Shown in pieces: positions 23,955 to 33,342 of a stretch of DNA of 64,000 nt. A model generated the notes under the pieces. It was not told the DNA's origin. It did not search any database and saw only the letters and a program-made list of their open reading frames with translations. Position 1 is the stretch's first letter, and the number at the start of each line of letters is the position of its first letter. This DNA is from Caballeronia glebae (GTDB lineage: Bacteria; Pseudomonadota; Gammaproteobacteria; Burkholderiales; Burkholderiaceae): positions 62,001 to 126,000 of the forward strand of contig NZ_FCOJ02000005.1 in NCBI RefSeq assembly GCF_001545035.1. The letters run 5' to 3'. The translations under genes and the position numbers were made by a program.

Positions 23955-25757
23955 ATGAATCATTTCCCCAAGCTGCTCTCGTCGCAAATCGGCTTCGATG
24001 TCGCCAAGACGATACTCGAAGGCTTCGAGCATCATTACCGCGTGTTCCGCGAAGCCGCGATCAATGCGAAGAGTCTGTTCGAGCGCGGCGAATGGCTCGC
24101 GCAGCAACAGTTGGCGCGCGAGCGCATTGCGTCGTATGACGATCGCGTTGCGGAATGCGTGACGGCGCTCGAAGACGAATACGACGCGGAAAATATCGAC
24201 GACGACGTGTGGCAGCAGATCAAGCTGCATTACATCGGCTTGCTGACGACGCATCGTCAGCCGGAATGCGCGGAGACGTTCTTCAATTCCGTGTGCTGCA
24301 AGATCCTGCATCGCTCGTACTTCAATAACGATTTCATTTTCGTGCGGCCGGCCATTTCGACGGAATACATCGAGAACGACGAACCCGCCGCGAAGCCGAC
24401 GTATCGCGCGTATTACCCCGGGAAAGACGGTCTCGCGGCGACGCTGGAGCGCATCGTCACGAACTTTCAGCTGGAGCCGCCGTTCCAGGACTTGCCGCGC
24501 GACGTGCAATGCGTGATGCAGACGCTGCGCGATGCCTTCGGCGATCTCACGCCCGCGCCGAACTTTCAGATTCACGTGCTTTCGTCGCTGTTCTTCCGCA
24601 ACAAGGCGGCGTATGTCGTCGGGCGCATCATCAATGGCGATGCGCTGCTGCCCTTCGCCATCGCGATCCGGCACACGTCGCCCGGACTGCTCGCGCTCGA
24701 CACGGTGCTGCTTTCGCGCGAGCAGGTGCTCATCATCTTCAGCTTCTCGCACTCGTACTTTCTGGTCGACATGGAAGTGCCGTCGGCGTACGTGCATTTT
24801 CTGAGCACGATCATGCCGCGCAAACCGAAGGCCGAAATCTATACGTCGGTCGGTTTGCAGAAGCAGGGCAAGAACGATTTCTATCGCGACTTGCTGCATC
24901 ATCTGTCGCATTCGAGCGATAAGTTCATCGTCGCGCCCGGCATCAAGGGGCTCGTGATGATCGTCTTTACGCTGCCGTCCTTTCCGTACGTGTTCAAGCT
25001 CATCAAGGACGCGTTTCCGCCGCCGAAAGAAACCACGCGCCAGAAGATTCAGGACAAGTATCAGCTCGTGAAGCGTCACGATCGCCTCGGCCGCATGGCC
25101 GATACGCTCGAATATTCGAGCGTCGCGCTGCCCGTCGCGCGACTCGACGACGCGCTCATCCGCGAACTGGAAAAGGAAGCGCCTTCGATGATCGAGTACG
25201 AAGGCGACAATCTCGTCATCCGGCATGTTTATATCGAGCGCCGCATGGTGCCGCTCAATCTTTTCCTGCAGAACGGAAACGCCGACGAAATCGATCACGG
25301 CATCAAGGAATATGGCGACGCGATCAAACAGTTGATTCAGGCGAATATCTTTCCCGGCGACATGCTGTACAAGAATTTCGGCGTGACGCGGCACGGTCGC
25401 GTCGTGTTCTACGATTACGATGAAATCGAGTATCTGACCGATTGCAACGTGCGCCGCGTCCCGACGCCGCGCAACGAGGAAGACGAGTTGTCGGGCGAAC
25501 CGTGGTATACCGTCGGTCCGCACGACATCTTTCCCGAAACGTACGGTACTTTTCTGCTCGGCGATCCGCGCGTGCGCGAGGCATTCATGCGCCATCACGC
25601 GGATTTTTTCGACCCCGCGCTGTGGCAGCGTCACAAGGAACAATTGCTGCGCGGCGAGCTCGCCGATTTTTTTCCCTATGACCGGGACGTCCGATTCTGC
25701 ATCCGCTATCCGGAGCGCTTCGAGGAACCCGGCCGACCCGACGCGCGCGCCGCCTGA
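23955..25757 (+). CDS. aceK: Isocitrate dehydrogenase kinase/phosphatase
   Basis: Bifunctional enzyme that phosphorylates and dephosphorylates isocitrate dehydrogenase to steer carbon into the glyoxylate shunt. The 600 residues match the family length (E. coli 578). Visible are the N-terminal regulatory region, the ATP loop [27 protein letters not shown] and the catalytic [26 protein letters not shown]. It lies 32 bases after the MerR gene and upstream of carbonic anhydrase and thiolase, not with aceA/aceB as in enterics. Location under an acyl-CoA-type regulator suggests control by acetyl-CoA-yielding catabolism. Confidence 0.96.
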   Translation: MNHFPKLLSSQIGFDVAKTILEGFEHHYRVFREAAINAKSLFERGEWLAQQQLARERIASYDDRVAECVTALEDEYDAENIDDDVWQQIKLHYIGLLTTHRQPECAETFFNSVCCKILHRSYFNNDFIFVRPAISTEYIENDEPAAKPTYRAYYPGKDGLAATLERIVTNFQLEPPFQDLPRDVQCVMQTLRDAFGDLTPAPNFQIHVLSSLFFRNKAAYVVGRIINGDALLPFAIAIRHTSPGLLALDTVLLSREQVLIIFSFSHSYFLVDMEVPSAYVHFLSTIMPRKPKAEIYTSVGLQKQGKNDFYRDLLHHLSHSSDKFIVAPGIKGLVMIVFTLPSFPYVFKLIKDAFPPPKETTRQKIQDKYQLVKRHDRLGRMADTLEYSSVALPVARLDDALIRELEKEAPSMIEYEGDNLVIRHVYIERRMVPLNLFLQNGNADEIDHGIKEYGDAIKQLIQANIFPGDMLYKNFGVTRHGRVVFYDYDEIEYLTDCNVRRVPTPRNEEDELSGEPWYTVGPHDIFPETYGTFLLGDPRVREAFMRHHADFFDPALWQRHKEQLLRGELADFFPYDRDVRFCIRYPERFEEPGRPDARAA

Positions 25758-25786
25758 AGCGCGCCGCCCTGCCTTGACTTTCGAAC

Positions 25787-26569
25787 ATGAAACACACTGA
25801 CCACCAATACGACGCCTCGGCTCCGCTTGCCCATCTCTTCGCGAACAATCAGGAATGGGTCCAGCGCAAGCTCGCCGAAGACGCCGAATTCTTCAAGCGT
25901 CTCGCGCATCAGCAGACGCCCGAGTATCTGTGGATCGGTTGTGCGGACTCGCGCGTGCCCGCCAACGAGATCATCGGCTTGCCGCCGGGCGAAGTCTTCG
26001 TGCACAGAAATATCGCGAACGTGGTCGTGCACTCCGACCTCAACTGTCTGTCGGTCATCCAGTTCGCCGTCGATCTGCTGAAGGTGAAGCACATCATGGT
26101 CGTCGGCCATTACGGCTGTTCGGGCGTGGGCGCGGCGCTCGTCGGGCAGCGCGTCGGTCTCGCCGATAACTGGCTGCGCCATGTCGAAGACGTGCGCGAG
26201 AAGCACGCCGCGCTGCTCGACGAATGGCCGATGGGCGACGCGCGCCATCGCCGTCTCGTGGAACTGAACACGATCGAGCAGACCATCAACGTGTGCCGCA
26301 CGACCGTCGTCAACGACGCATGGGCGCGCGGACAGGAACTCACCGTGCACGGCTGGACCTACGGCGTGCACGACGGCCGCTTGCGCAACATGGGCATGAT
26401 GATCAGCGCATCGGGCGAGATCGATCCGGTGTACCAGTCGTGCATCGCCGCGCTGACTCGCAGCGGCGCGCATTCCGCGGAGAACGACGTCCTCGCGTCC
26501 GATGTGGCGCGTCTGGGCGACGTTCCCGAAGTGATCAAAGGCGTCATCAAGGAGCTGAAACATGAGTGA
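25787..26569 (+). CDS. can: Beta-class carbonic anhydrase
   Basis: Zinc enzyme interconverting CO2 and bicarbonate, needed for carboxylases. The 260 residues carry the beta-CA zinc ligands Cys52 (GCADSR, with Asp54 and Arg56), His108 and Cys111 (VVGHYGCSG), and the conserved GLPPGEVFVHRNIAN. It is somewhat longer than E. coli Can (220) at the C-terminus. Its last 8 bases overlap the thiolase start, so the two are translationally coupled. Bicarbonate supply for acyl-CoA carboxylation would fit a leucine-degradation setting, which is inference. Confidence 0.95.
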   Translation: MKHTDHQYDASAPLAHLFANNQEWVQRKLAEDAEFFKRLAHQQTPEYLWIGCADSRVPANEIIGLPPGEVFVHRNIANVVVHSDLNCLSVIQFAVDLLKVKHIMVVGHYGCSGVGAALVGQRVGLADNWLRHVEDVREKHAALLDEWPMGDARHRRLVELNTIEQTINVCRTTVVNDAWARGQELTVHGWTYGVHDGRLRNMGMMISASGEIDPVYQSCIAALTRSGAHSAENDVLASDVARLGDVPEVIKGVIKELKHE

Positions 26570-27755
26570 GACACACAACGATCCGGTAGTCATCGTGTCC
26601 GCGGCGCGCACGCCGATGGCCGCGTTTCAGGGCGATTTCGCGTCGCTCACCGCCGCGCAACTCGGCGCGGCGGCCGTCAGGGCGGCGGTCGAACGCGCCG
26701 GCGTGAAACCCGAGTCGGTCGATGAGGCCATCATGGGCTGCGTGCTTCCGGCGGGGCAAGGCCAGGCGCCCGCGCGTCAGGCGGCGCTCGGCGCGGGCCT
26801 GCCGCTCGCGACCGGTTGCACGACGATCAACAAGATGTGCGGCTCCGGCATGCGCGCGGCAATGTTCGCGCACGACATGCTGCTGGCCGGATCGGCGGAT
26901 GTGATCGTCGCGGGCGGCATGGAAAGCATGACGAATGCGCCGTATCTGCTGCCAAAAGCGCGTGGCGGCATGCGCATGGGTCACGGGCAGGTGCTCGATC
27001 ACATGTTCCTCGACGGCCTCGAAGACGCTTACGAGAAGGGCCGCCTGATGGGCGCGTTCGCGGAACAGTGCGCATCGTCGTATGCGTTTTCGCGCGAGTC
27101 GCAGGATGCGTTCGCCGTCGAATCGCTGCGGCGCGCGCAGAGGGCGAACGACGATGGCTCGTTTAGTTGGGAGATCGCGCCGGTCACGGTGCAGGGCCGC
27201 AAGGGCGATACGGTCATCGGGCGCGACGAACAGCCGTTCAAGGCGAACATCGAGAAAATTCCATCGCTCAAGCCCGCGTTCGCCAAGGACGGCACGGTGA
27301 CGGCGGCGAATTCGTCATCGATTTCTGATGGCGCGGCGGCGCTCGTGATGATGCGCGAATCGAAGGCGTTGCGGCTCGGCGCGACGCCGATCGCGCGTGT
27401 CGTCGGACATAGCACGTTCGCGCAGCAGCCGGCGCTGTTCACGACGGCGCCCGTCGGTGCGATCAGCAAGCTCTTCGAGAAGAACGGCTGGCGCGCGGGC
27501 GATGTCGATCTTTATGAAATCAACGAAGCATTCGCCGTCGTGACGATGGCCGCGATGCGCGATCACGATCTGCCGCACGACAAAGTCAACGTGAATGGCG
27601 GCGCGTGCGCGCTCGGGCATCCGATCGGCGCTTCGGGAGCGCGAATTCTGGTGACGTTGCTCGGTGCGCTGAAGACGCGCGGGCTGAAGCGTGGCGTCGC
27701 GAGCTTGTGTATTGGCGGTGGCGAAGCGACGGCTATGGGTATCGAGTTGCTTTGA
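26562..27755 (+). CDS. Acetyl-CoA C-acyltransferase (thiolase)
   Basis: A 397-residue thiolase catalysing thiolytic cleavage or condensation of acyl-CoA. Catalytic residues are visible: nucleophile Cys93 (INKMCGSGMRA), the NEAFA loop, His in GHPIGASG and the second Cys in SLCIGGGEA. The size fits biosynthetic/acetoacetyl-CoA thiolases (PhaA/AtoB) as well as beta-ketothiolases of fatty acid degradation. It overlaps can by 8 bases. In this context acetoacetyl-CoA cleavage after leucine or ketone-body catabolism is likely but unproven. Confidence 0.92.
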   Translation: MSETHNDPVVIVSAARTPMAAFQGDFASLTAAQLGAAAVRAAVERAGVKPESVDEAIMGCVLPAGQGQAPARQAALGAGLPLATGCTTINKMCGSGMRAAMFAHDMLLAGSADVIVAGGMESMTNAPYLLPKARGGMRMGHGQVLDHMFLDGLEDAYEKGRLMGAFAEQCASSYAFSRESQDAFAVESLRRAQRANDDGSFSWEIAPVTVQGRKGDTVIGRDEQPFKANIEKIPSLKPAFAKDGTVTAANSSSISDGAAALVMMRESKALRLGATPIARVVGHSTFAQQPALFTTAPVGAISKLFEKNGWRAGDVDLYEINEAFAVVTMAAMRDHDLPHDKVNVNGGACALGHPIGASGARILVTLLGALKTRGLKRGVASLCIGGGEATAMGIELL

Positions 27756-27764
27756 TGGCTTCGG

Positions 27765-27796
27765 CCGGTCCGGGTGCTGCGCGCCGGGCCGGTTTT
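27765..27796 (+). terminator. Rho-independent terminator after thiolase
   Basis: Nine-base-pair stem CCGGTCCGG / CCGGGCCGG (one T-G wobble) with a 10-base loop and four T, between the convergent thiolase and toxin genes. Confidence 0.8.
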
Positions 27797-27799
27797 GCC

Positions 27800-28216
27800 C
27801 TAGTCGAAGGGGTTGAACATTTTGACGCCCACGGTCTCGAAGTCTCTGACGTTGCGCGTGACCACGGTCAGGTCGTGAACGAGCGCTGTCGCGGCGATGA
27901 GCCTGTCTACCGCCGGCTCCGGGTGGCGCGCGCGTAGGCGTCCCCAGACTTCCCCCACGGCCCTGTTCACTGGAACGATCTTCTTGTCGTATCTGCGAAG
28001 AACATCCTTCAGCCACGCTTCGACATTTTCTGCCTGCCGCGCGTCACCCTTGTAGCGAAGCGAATCAACGCCGCGTCGAAGTTCACCGACGGTGATGACA
28101 GAAAGAAGGACCCTTTGATTTCTTAGATCAGCGCCTTCGAAAAACGCGCGGACACCTTCGTTCGCGCGCTCTTCTCTTCGGGTCTCGCTGATGACGTTCG
28201 TATCAGCCAGGAACAT
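27800..28216 (-). CDS. VapC-like PIN-domain toxin
   Basis: Predicted endoribonuclease toxin of 138 residues. PIN-domain acidic residues are visible: Asp5 (FLADTNVISE), Glu in SVITVGELRRG, and Asp in AVDRLIAATALVHDLTVVTRNVRDFE. VapC toxins with this FitB-like pattern cut tRNA or rRNA. The start at MFLADTN is chosen because GGAG lies 6 bases upstream; an ATG at 28228 has no such site. It overlaps the end of the upstream antitoxin-like gene by 14 bases, as usual for toxin-antitoxin pairs. Confidence 0.85.
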   Translation of the reverse strand: MFLADTNVISETRREERANEGVRAFFEGADLRNQRVLLSVITVGELRRGVDSLRYKGDARQAENVEAWLKDVLRRYDKKIVPVNRAVGEVWGRLRARHPEPAVDRLIAATALVHDLTVVTRNVRDFETVGVKMFNPFD

Positions 28217-28445
28217 CCGACGCTCCATTGTCAGCGTGACGATCGAAGATGGAGTCGTCGCAGTCGATCTTCGGAAAACTCATGAGCGCTCTGATGAAGC
28301 CTGCGTTGTCGTCATCGTCCGACTCGCCCATCTGCTTTCGCACCTCGGCCTCGATCTCGCCGCGACGCGCGGAATACTCCTGAAGTTCCTTGAGCCAGTT
28401 CGGGTCGATATTCGACGGTAAGGTTCCTTGAATGATCTTTAGCAT
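28203..28445 (-). CDS. Antitoxin partner of the VapC-like toxin
   Basis: An 80-residue acidic protein (DDDDNAG, DCDDSIFDRHAD) with N-terminal MLKIIQGTLPSNIDPNWLKELQEYSARRG. No classical AbrB, Phd or ribbon-helix-helix signature is clear. The role is inferred from overlap with the toxin, size, charge and a good ribosome-binding site (GAGGAG). The basic/hydrophobic N-terminus could bind DNA while the acidic C-terminus blocks the toxin. Confidence 0.65.
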   Translation of the reverse strand: MLKIIQGTLPSNIDPNWLKELQEYSARRGEIEAEVRKQMGESDDDDNAGFIRALMSFPKIDCDDSIFDRHADNGASDVPG

Positions 28446-28548
28446 GGCCTTGCTCCTCGCCTGAGCGTTGTGAATAGCGAGACTCTACTCCAACTTGATC
28501 AGCATCCCTACTCATCCGAACGATATAGGAATTTCCGCAAACGACCGC

Positions 28549-29751
28549 TCATCTTCCCGCCAGCGACATCGCCACGGCCCGCTTGAACGGCGTCAACTTC
28601 TCCCCGATGCGCAACATCGCATCCCGTGCGATCCGCGCAGGCAACGAGTCGCGCGTATACACCTCGGTGATGAACCGCGTGATTAGATAAAGCGGCCGCG
28701 TCTCATGCCGATGCTTCTGCTCATAGCGCGCAAGCAGCGCATCGCCGGCGATATCGAGCCTCGCCGCGTGCGCGTCGCAAATCGAGCGCGACAGCATCTC
28801 GATGCCGACCAGCCCGAAATTGAACCCGTGCGCCGTGACCGGATGCATGCCGACCGCCGCGTCGCCGACCGTCGCGAAACGCTTCGCGACGAATCGCTTC
28901 GGATAAACCGACACCAGCGGATAAACATGCCGTGTCGTGCGCAGCGACATCGTGCCGAGCCTTCGCTCGAAGCGGCGTTCGATCTCGCGATTGAAGTCAA
29001 CGTCATCGAGCTTGCTCAATCGCTCGATATCGCGCGCTTCGAGCGTCACCACGACCGACGACCGATACGCGCCGCTCTCCGGGTCCGGATTCATGGGCAA
29101 GAGCGCGAGCGTCTGCCCGTGGCCGAACCATTCCCACGCCGCGTGATCGTGCGGCATGTCGTGCGTCATGCAACAGACCAGCATCGACTTGCCGAAATCG
29201 TGCATGTCGGCGGCGATGCCCATCATGCGGCGCGTCGCCGAGAACCGGCTGTCCGCCGCGACGACGAGTTGCGCCGCGATCGTCGCGCCGCTTTCGAGCC
29301 GCACGCGCGCGCCGCTGGCGTCGGTATCGACATCGATCACGCGCTCGGACGCCATGACGCGAATCTCCGCGTTTGCTGCGCCAAGATGCTCGACCGCCTC
29401 GAACGCCGCGCGCCGGATCAGATGATTCGACACGAGCCACCCAAGCTCGTCGTGACCGGAAAGCGCGTGACCGATTTTGAGCGCGAACGGCGACGAGCCG
29501 TTGAAAATACGTGCGCCCGCGAGCTGCGATCTGGCGTGCGGTTCGATACGCTCCCACACGCCGAGCGTCTTCAGAAATGCGACGGATTTCTGCGTCATGG
29601 CGATCTCGCGTCCGTCGAACGCGGGCTCGCGCAGCGCAGCGTGACTTTGCTGCTCGACGAGCACGATCGACAAACCGGCACCGCTCAGAGCATTCGCGAG
29701 ACACAGCCCCGCCGGCCCCGCGCCGACGATTACGACATCGGTTTGCATCAT
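28549..29751 (-). CDS. UbiH/UbiM-type FAD-dependent hydroxylase
   Basis: Flavoprotein monooxygenase of 400 residues in the UbiH/COQ6 family that hydroxylates ubiquinone precursors. Motifs: FAD-binding GAGPAGLCLAN near the N-terminus, VVAADSRFSATRR in the middle and the family signature GDAAVGMHPVTAHGFNFGL toward the C-terminus. The HPVTAHGFN form resembles the broad-specificity UbiM group. An ATG three bases downstream (29748) is an equal alternative start. It is a lone gene between the toxin-antitoxin pair and a divergent SDR. Ring position and substrate cannot be told from sequence. Confidence 0.85.
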   Translation of the reverse strand: MMQTDVVIVGAGPAGLCLANALSGAGLSIVLVEQQSHAALREPAFDGREIAMTQKSVAFLKTLGVWERIEPHARSQLAGARIFNGSSPFALKIGHALSGHDELGWLVSNHLIRRAAFEAVEHLGAANAEIRVMASERVIDVDTDASGARVRLESGATIAAQLVVAADSRFSATRRMMGIAADMHDFGKSMLVCCMTHDMPHDHAAWEWFGHGQTLALLPMNPDPESGAYRSSVVVTLEARDIERLSKLDDVDFNREIERRFERRLGTMSLRTTRHVYPLVSVYPKRFVAKRFATVGDAAVGMHPVTAHGFNFGLVGIEMLSRSICDAHAARLDIAGDALLARYEQKHRHETRPLYLITRFITEVYTRDSLPARIARDAMLRIGEKLTPFKRAVAMSLAGR

Positions 29752-29879
29752 CTTTCCGGTCTAACTTGTTGAAAGCGCACAACGATAGCCGAAAGGCCGG
29801 CGGGCGATCCGCGACCGCGGGTCGCGCGCTATAGTCGCAAGGTCGCCCACACACGGCCCACATACGGAACAGATCGCTC

Positions 29880-30557
29880 ATGAAAACGGTACTGATCGTC
29901 GGCGCGTCGCGCGGCCTCGGCCACGAATTCGCGCGTGAATATTGTCGCGACGGCTGGCGCGTGCTCGCCACGGCCCGCGACAAAGCCTCGCTCTCCGCGC
30001 TCGACGCGATGGGCGCGCAAACCTTCCCGCTCGACGTCACGCAGCCCGAGCAGATCGCCGCGCTCGCGTGGCAACTGGACGAGGAAAAGCTGGATGTGGC
30101 GATCGTCGTGTCGGGCGTGTACGGGCCGCGCACGGAAGGCGTCGAAACCATCGCCGCCGACGACTTCGATCAGGTCATGCACACCAACGTGCGCGGCCCG
30201 ATGCAACTGATTCCCGTGCTCCTGCCGCTCACCGACGTCGCGAATGGCGTGCTCGCGGTCGTGTCGAGCAAGATGGGCAGCATTGGCGAAGCGAGCGGCA
30301 CGACCGGCTGGCTGTATCGCGCGAGCAAGGCGGCGCTCAATTCGGCGCTGAAGGTGGCGTCGCTGGAATCTCGGCATTCGGCGTGCATCGCGCTGCATCC
30401 GGGCTGGGTGCGCACGGAAATGGGCGGACCGTCGGCGGCGATCGATGTCGCCCGCAGCGTCGCTGGCATGCGCGCGGTGATCGCCGAAGCGGGCGCGATG
30501 CACGAGGCGTTCAACGGAAGCTTCGTCCAGTACGACGGCACGAAGCTCGAATGGTAA
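29880..30557 (+). CDS. Short-chain dehydrogenase/reductase
   Basis: NAD(P)-dependent oxidoreductase of 225 residues with Rossmann motif VGASRGLGHEF and the catalytic Tyr-x3-Lys in LYRASKAAL. The NNAG-type motif is replaced by VSGVYGP, as in CsgA-like SDRs. It precedes the GST gene by 13 bases, so the two are probably co-transcribed with ychJ. Substrate unknown. Confidence 0.85.
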   Translation: MKTVLIVGASRGLGHEFAREYCRDGWRVLATARDKASLSALDAMGAQTFPLDVTQPEQIAALAWQLDEEKLDVAIVVSGVYGPRTEGVETIAADDFDQVMHTNVRGPMQLIPVLLPLTDVANGVLAVVSSKMGSIGEASGTTGWLYRASKAALNSALKVASLESRHSACIALHPGWVRTEMGGPSAAIDVARSVAGMRAVIAEAGAMHEAFNGSFVQYDGTKLEW

Positions 30558-30570
30558 TAAAGGAGCGGAT

Positions 30571-31179
30571 ATGACCTATCAGGTGTACGGCGTTTCGGCA
30601 TCGGGAAATTGTCACAAGGTTCGCCTCGCCCTCGAACAGCTCGGCCAGCCTTACGCGTGGCACGAGGTCGACATGATGAACGGCGCGACCCGCACCGACG
30701 AATTCAGAAAGCTGAACCCGAACGGCAAAGTACCGGTGCTTGTCATCGACGAGAACACGACGCTCTCGGAATCCGGCGCGATTCTCAGCTATCTCGCCGA
30801 CGGCACGCCGCTCATGCCCGCCGACCGGCTCGAACGCGCGCAAGTGCTGCAATGGATGTTCTTCGAGCAGTACAGCCACGAGCCGTATGTCGCGGTGGCG
30901 CGCTTTATCCTGCAGTTTCAGCGGAACCCTGGCGACGTGCGTCTGCCCGAGAAAATCGCCGGCTCGTATCGCGCGCTCGACGTGATGGAGCAGCATCTCG
31001 CGACACGCACGTTTTTCGTCGGCGAGCGCTACACCATTGCCGACATCGCGCTGTACGCGTACACGCACGTCGCCGATGAAGCGAACCTCGATCTGGCGCG
31101 CTATCCCGCGATCCGCGCGTGGCTCGAACGCGTGCGCAGCCAGCCGCGTCACGTCGTCATGCCGGGCGTCGCTCGATGA
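30571..31179 (+). CDS. Glutathione S-transferase family protein
   Basis: A 202-residue cytosolic GST with an N-terminal thioredoxin-like domain (SASGNCHKVRLALEQLG; cis-Pro loop GKVPVL; glutathione-binding TLSESGAIL) and an all-helical C-terminal domain with YTIADIALYAYTHVA. The active-site residue is probably the Ser of SASGN. Its stop overlaps the ychJ start (ATGA), giving translational coupling. Confidence 0.88.
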   Translation: MTYQVYGVSASGNCHKVRLALEQLGQPYAWHEVDMMNGATRTDEFRKLNPNGKVPVLVIDENTTLSESGAILSYLADGTPLMPADRLERAQVLQWMFFEQYSHEPYVAVARFILQFQRNPGDVRLPEKIAGSYRALDVMEQHLATRTFFVGERYTIADIALYAYTHVADEANLDLARYPAIRAWLERVRSQPRHVVMPGVAR

Positions 31180-31607
31180 GGCCGGTGGAATGCCCGTGTG
31201 GCGGCGCCGCGCCCGGGCAGCGCCCGAACGCACCCGCGCCGCGTTACGAAGCGTGTTGCGGACGATTCATCGAAGGCGGCGAAAAGCCCGCGAACGCGAT
31301 GGAACTGATGCGCTCGCGCTACACCGCCTACGTGCTCGGCAACACGCGCTATCTTCGCGCGACCTGGGCCGAATCGACCTGTCCGCCCGATCTCGACGCC
31401 TCCGACACCGGCACGCGCTGGCTCGGCTTGCAGATCAAACGGCATACGCCGATCGACGCAAATCACGAGGAAGTCGAGTTCGTCGCGCGCTACAAGGCCG
31501 GCGGGCGCGCGCATCGTCTGCACGAAGCTAGCCGCTTCACGCGAGACAGCGCCGGAAACTGGATTTACGTCGATGGCCGGATTACAGAAAAGCAAATATT
31601 TCTTTAA
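31176..31607 (+). CDS. ychJ: YchJ family SEC-C/NTF2-like protein
   Basis: A 143-residue protein of the UPF0225 (YchJ) family: a short Cys-rich segment (CPCGGAAPGQ, YEACCGRFIEG) followed by an NTF2-like domain (LMRSRYTAYVLGN, TWAEST, WLGLQIKR, HEEVEFVARYK). Function unknown. The ATG at 31176 overlaps the GST stop by 4 bases. An in-frame start 19 codons earlier lies inside GST and is unlikely. Confidence 0.88.
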   Translation: MRPVECPCGGAAPGQRPNAPAPRYEACCGRFIEGGEKPANAMELMRSRYTAYVLGNTRYLRATWAESTCPPDLDASDTGTRWLGLQIKRHTPIDANHEEVEFVARYKAGGRAHRLHEASRFTRDSAGNWIYVDGRITEKQIFL

Positions 31608-31922
31608 GAAATATGCGGTGTCCCGCGGTATTAATTTCCTAAGAATTTCCTTTCAGATTAAACAGTTACGGGGTAGCACTTATTGTGCAGTGCAATTTTG
31701 AACGGTTAATCTCTGTTCACGTCAGGGCGCTGTCATTCCCGTGCCCGGACGTCCGCAGCGAAGCCCCGTTTTGAAGCCAATTGTCATGCCTTTTCCGGGC
31801 ATGACTCCCGGAACCCGCAGCCAATACTGCTCCTGTCGAGCAGCGCGATAGGTTTGTGACTTCAAAAAGACGTCGGGGCACGCCGAATCAACGTCTTTTG
31901 GAAGCGCAGTCGGAGTTCACGG
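31608..31922. other. Low-GC intergenic region before exported hydrolase
   Basis: A stretch of 315 bases with markedly lower GC than the genes around it. It contains one hairpin, GTCATGCC (31783-31790) / GGCATGAC (31798-31805), without a T-run. No gene, riboswitch or clear promoter was recognised. Confidence 0.4.
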
Positions 31923-33179
31923 ATGGCGATCAGAACCTGGTTGGTCGGATGCAGCATGATGTGCGCGCTCGCGGCGTCGCTCGTCACGTCCGCCGTGCGC
32001 GCCGAACCGATCGGCGGCGTGCGTCAGTCCGAAGGCCTCCAGGCGGCCGCGTTCGGCCAGACGCTTTCGCAGATTCCCGATTCGCTCGACGCCGGCCTGC
32101 CCGTCGTCGCGAACGGTCTGAACGAAAGCGTCATCCAGATTCCCGAAGCCGACATTTCGCTCGAAACAACGGTGTTCAAGCCGGACGGCGCCGGTCCGTT
32201 CCCGATGATCGTCTTCAATCACGGCAAGCTTCCCGGCGATTCGCACGCGCAACCGCGCAATCGTCCGGTCGCGCTCGCGCGTGAATTCGTGCGCCACGGT
32301 TACGTCGTCGTCGTGCCGAACCGCCGCGGCTTCGCGGGCTCGGGCGGCGATTACGGCGGCCACGGCTGCGATGTCGAGGCAAACGGCTTCGCGCAGGCGC
32401 AGGACGTCGCCGCGACCGTCGCCTACATGAGCGAGCAGCCGTATGTCGACAAGACCCATATGGTCGTCGCGGGCACGTCGCACGGCGGCCTGACGACCAT
32501 CGCCTACGGCGCGCGCGATGCGGTCGCGGCGCCCGGCGTGCGCGGTCTCATCAATTTCTCGGGCGGCCTGCGTCAGGACGAATGCGCGGGCTGGCAGAAG
32601 AATCTCGTCAGCGCGTTCGGCGACTACGGCCAGAACGTGCGTCTGCCGTCGCTGTGGCTCTACGGCGACAACGATTCAGTCTGGAAAGGCGATCTGTCCG
32701 TGCAAATGTTCGCCGCGTTCACCGCGCACGGCGCGCGCGCGAACATGGTCGATTTCGGCACCTACAAGAACGACGCGCATCGGCTGGTCGGCGATCGTGA
32801 CGGCGTGCAGGTCTGGTGGCCGCGCGTGAAGGCCTTCCTCACGCAGATCGGCATGCCGACCGCCGTGCAATACCGGGTTTCCGAGCCGAGCTTGCCGAGC
32901 GCCACGCATTTCGCGGATCTCGATTCGGTGCAGGCCGTGCCGTTCGTCGATGAAAACGGCCGCGCCGGCTATCGCAACTTCCTCTCGCAGTATTCGAGCC
33001 GCGCGTTCGCCGTGTCCGATTCGGGCGCGTGGTCGTGGGCCGAAGGCGGCGACGATCCGATGGCTGTCGCCATCGCGAGTTGCCAGAAGCAGAGCGCCGA
33101 TCCGTGCAGGCTCTACGCGGTGGACAATCGCGTCGTCTGGAACGATCAGGCGGCCCAGACGCAGACGGCCTCGCGCTAA
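31923..33179 (+). CDS. Exported alpha/beta hydrolase
   Basis: A 418-residue predicted periplasmic hydrolase. A signal peptide (about residues 1-27, ending SAVRA) precedes a dienelactone-hydrolase-like domain with the nucleophile in GTSHGGLTT and the acid/His region GDNDSVW and KNDAHRLVG. The last 70 residues (ENGRAGYRNFLSQ, AVAIASCQKQSADPCRLYAVDNRVVW) form a small extra domain, seen at the C-terminus of other exported proteins, with two cysteines that could pair. Monocistronic, with a strong terminator. Ester or peptide substrate unknown. Confidence 0.8.
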   Translation: MAIRTWLVGCSMMCALAASLVTSAVRAEPIGGVRQSEGLQAAAFGQTLSQIPDSLDAGLPVVANGLNESVIQIPEADISLETTVFKPDGAGPFPMIVFNHGKLPGDSHAQPRNRPVALAREFVRHGYVVVVPNRRGFAGSGGDYGGHGCDVEANGFAQAQDVAATVAYMSEQPYVDKTHMVVAGTSHGGLTTIAYGARDAVAAPGVRGLINFSGGLRQDECAGWQKNLVSAFGDYGQNVRLPSLWLYGDNDSVWKGDLSVQMFAAFTAHGARANMVDFGTYKNDAHRLVGDRDGVQVWWPRVKAFLTQIGMPTAVQYRVSEPSLPSATHFADLDSVQAVPFVDENGRAGYRNFLSQYSSRAFAVSDSGAWSWAEGGDDPMAVAIASCQKQSADPCRLYAVDNRVVWNDQAAQTQTASR

Positions 33180-33201
33180 AACGCCTTTTCCGCTCACCGA
33201 G

Positions 33202-33229
33202 AACGCCGGCCTTTGCGCCGGCGTTTTTG
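33202..33229 (+). terminator. Rho-independent terminator after exported hydrolase
   Basis: Nine-base-pair stem AACGCCGGC / GCCGGCGTT with a 6-base loop and T-run, 22 bases after the stop. Confidence 0.92.
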
Positions 33230-33314
33230 CGTCGATCGCACGTTAAGGCATCGATTTGGGCGACGTTACGCGCGATAGCGCGTTTTCGCATTTCCATTGC
33301 GCGCGCACGCATGC

Positions 33315-33342
33315 TCAAAAAACCTTCCGGATACGGAAGGTT
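33315..33342 (-). terminator. Orphan minus-strand terminator before bioA
   Basis: Perfect 9-bp stem AACCTTCCG / CGGAAGGTT with a 4-base loop. The T-run (read from the A-run at 33315-33322) lies on the minus strand, yet no minus-strand gene is present upstream. It may end an antisense transcript from the bioA 5' region, or act as a plain hairpin in the plus strand. Confidence 0.6.

Noticed and set aside
26162..26169. Perfect FliA -10 box GCCGATAA inside can
   Set aside because: It encodes conserved residues of carbonic anhydrase (LADNW) and no TAAA-type -35 box was noted; coincidence.
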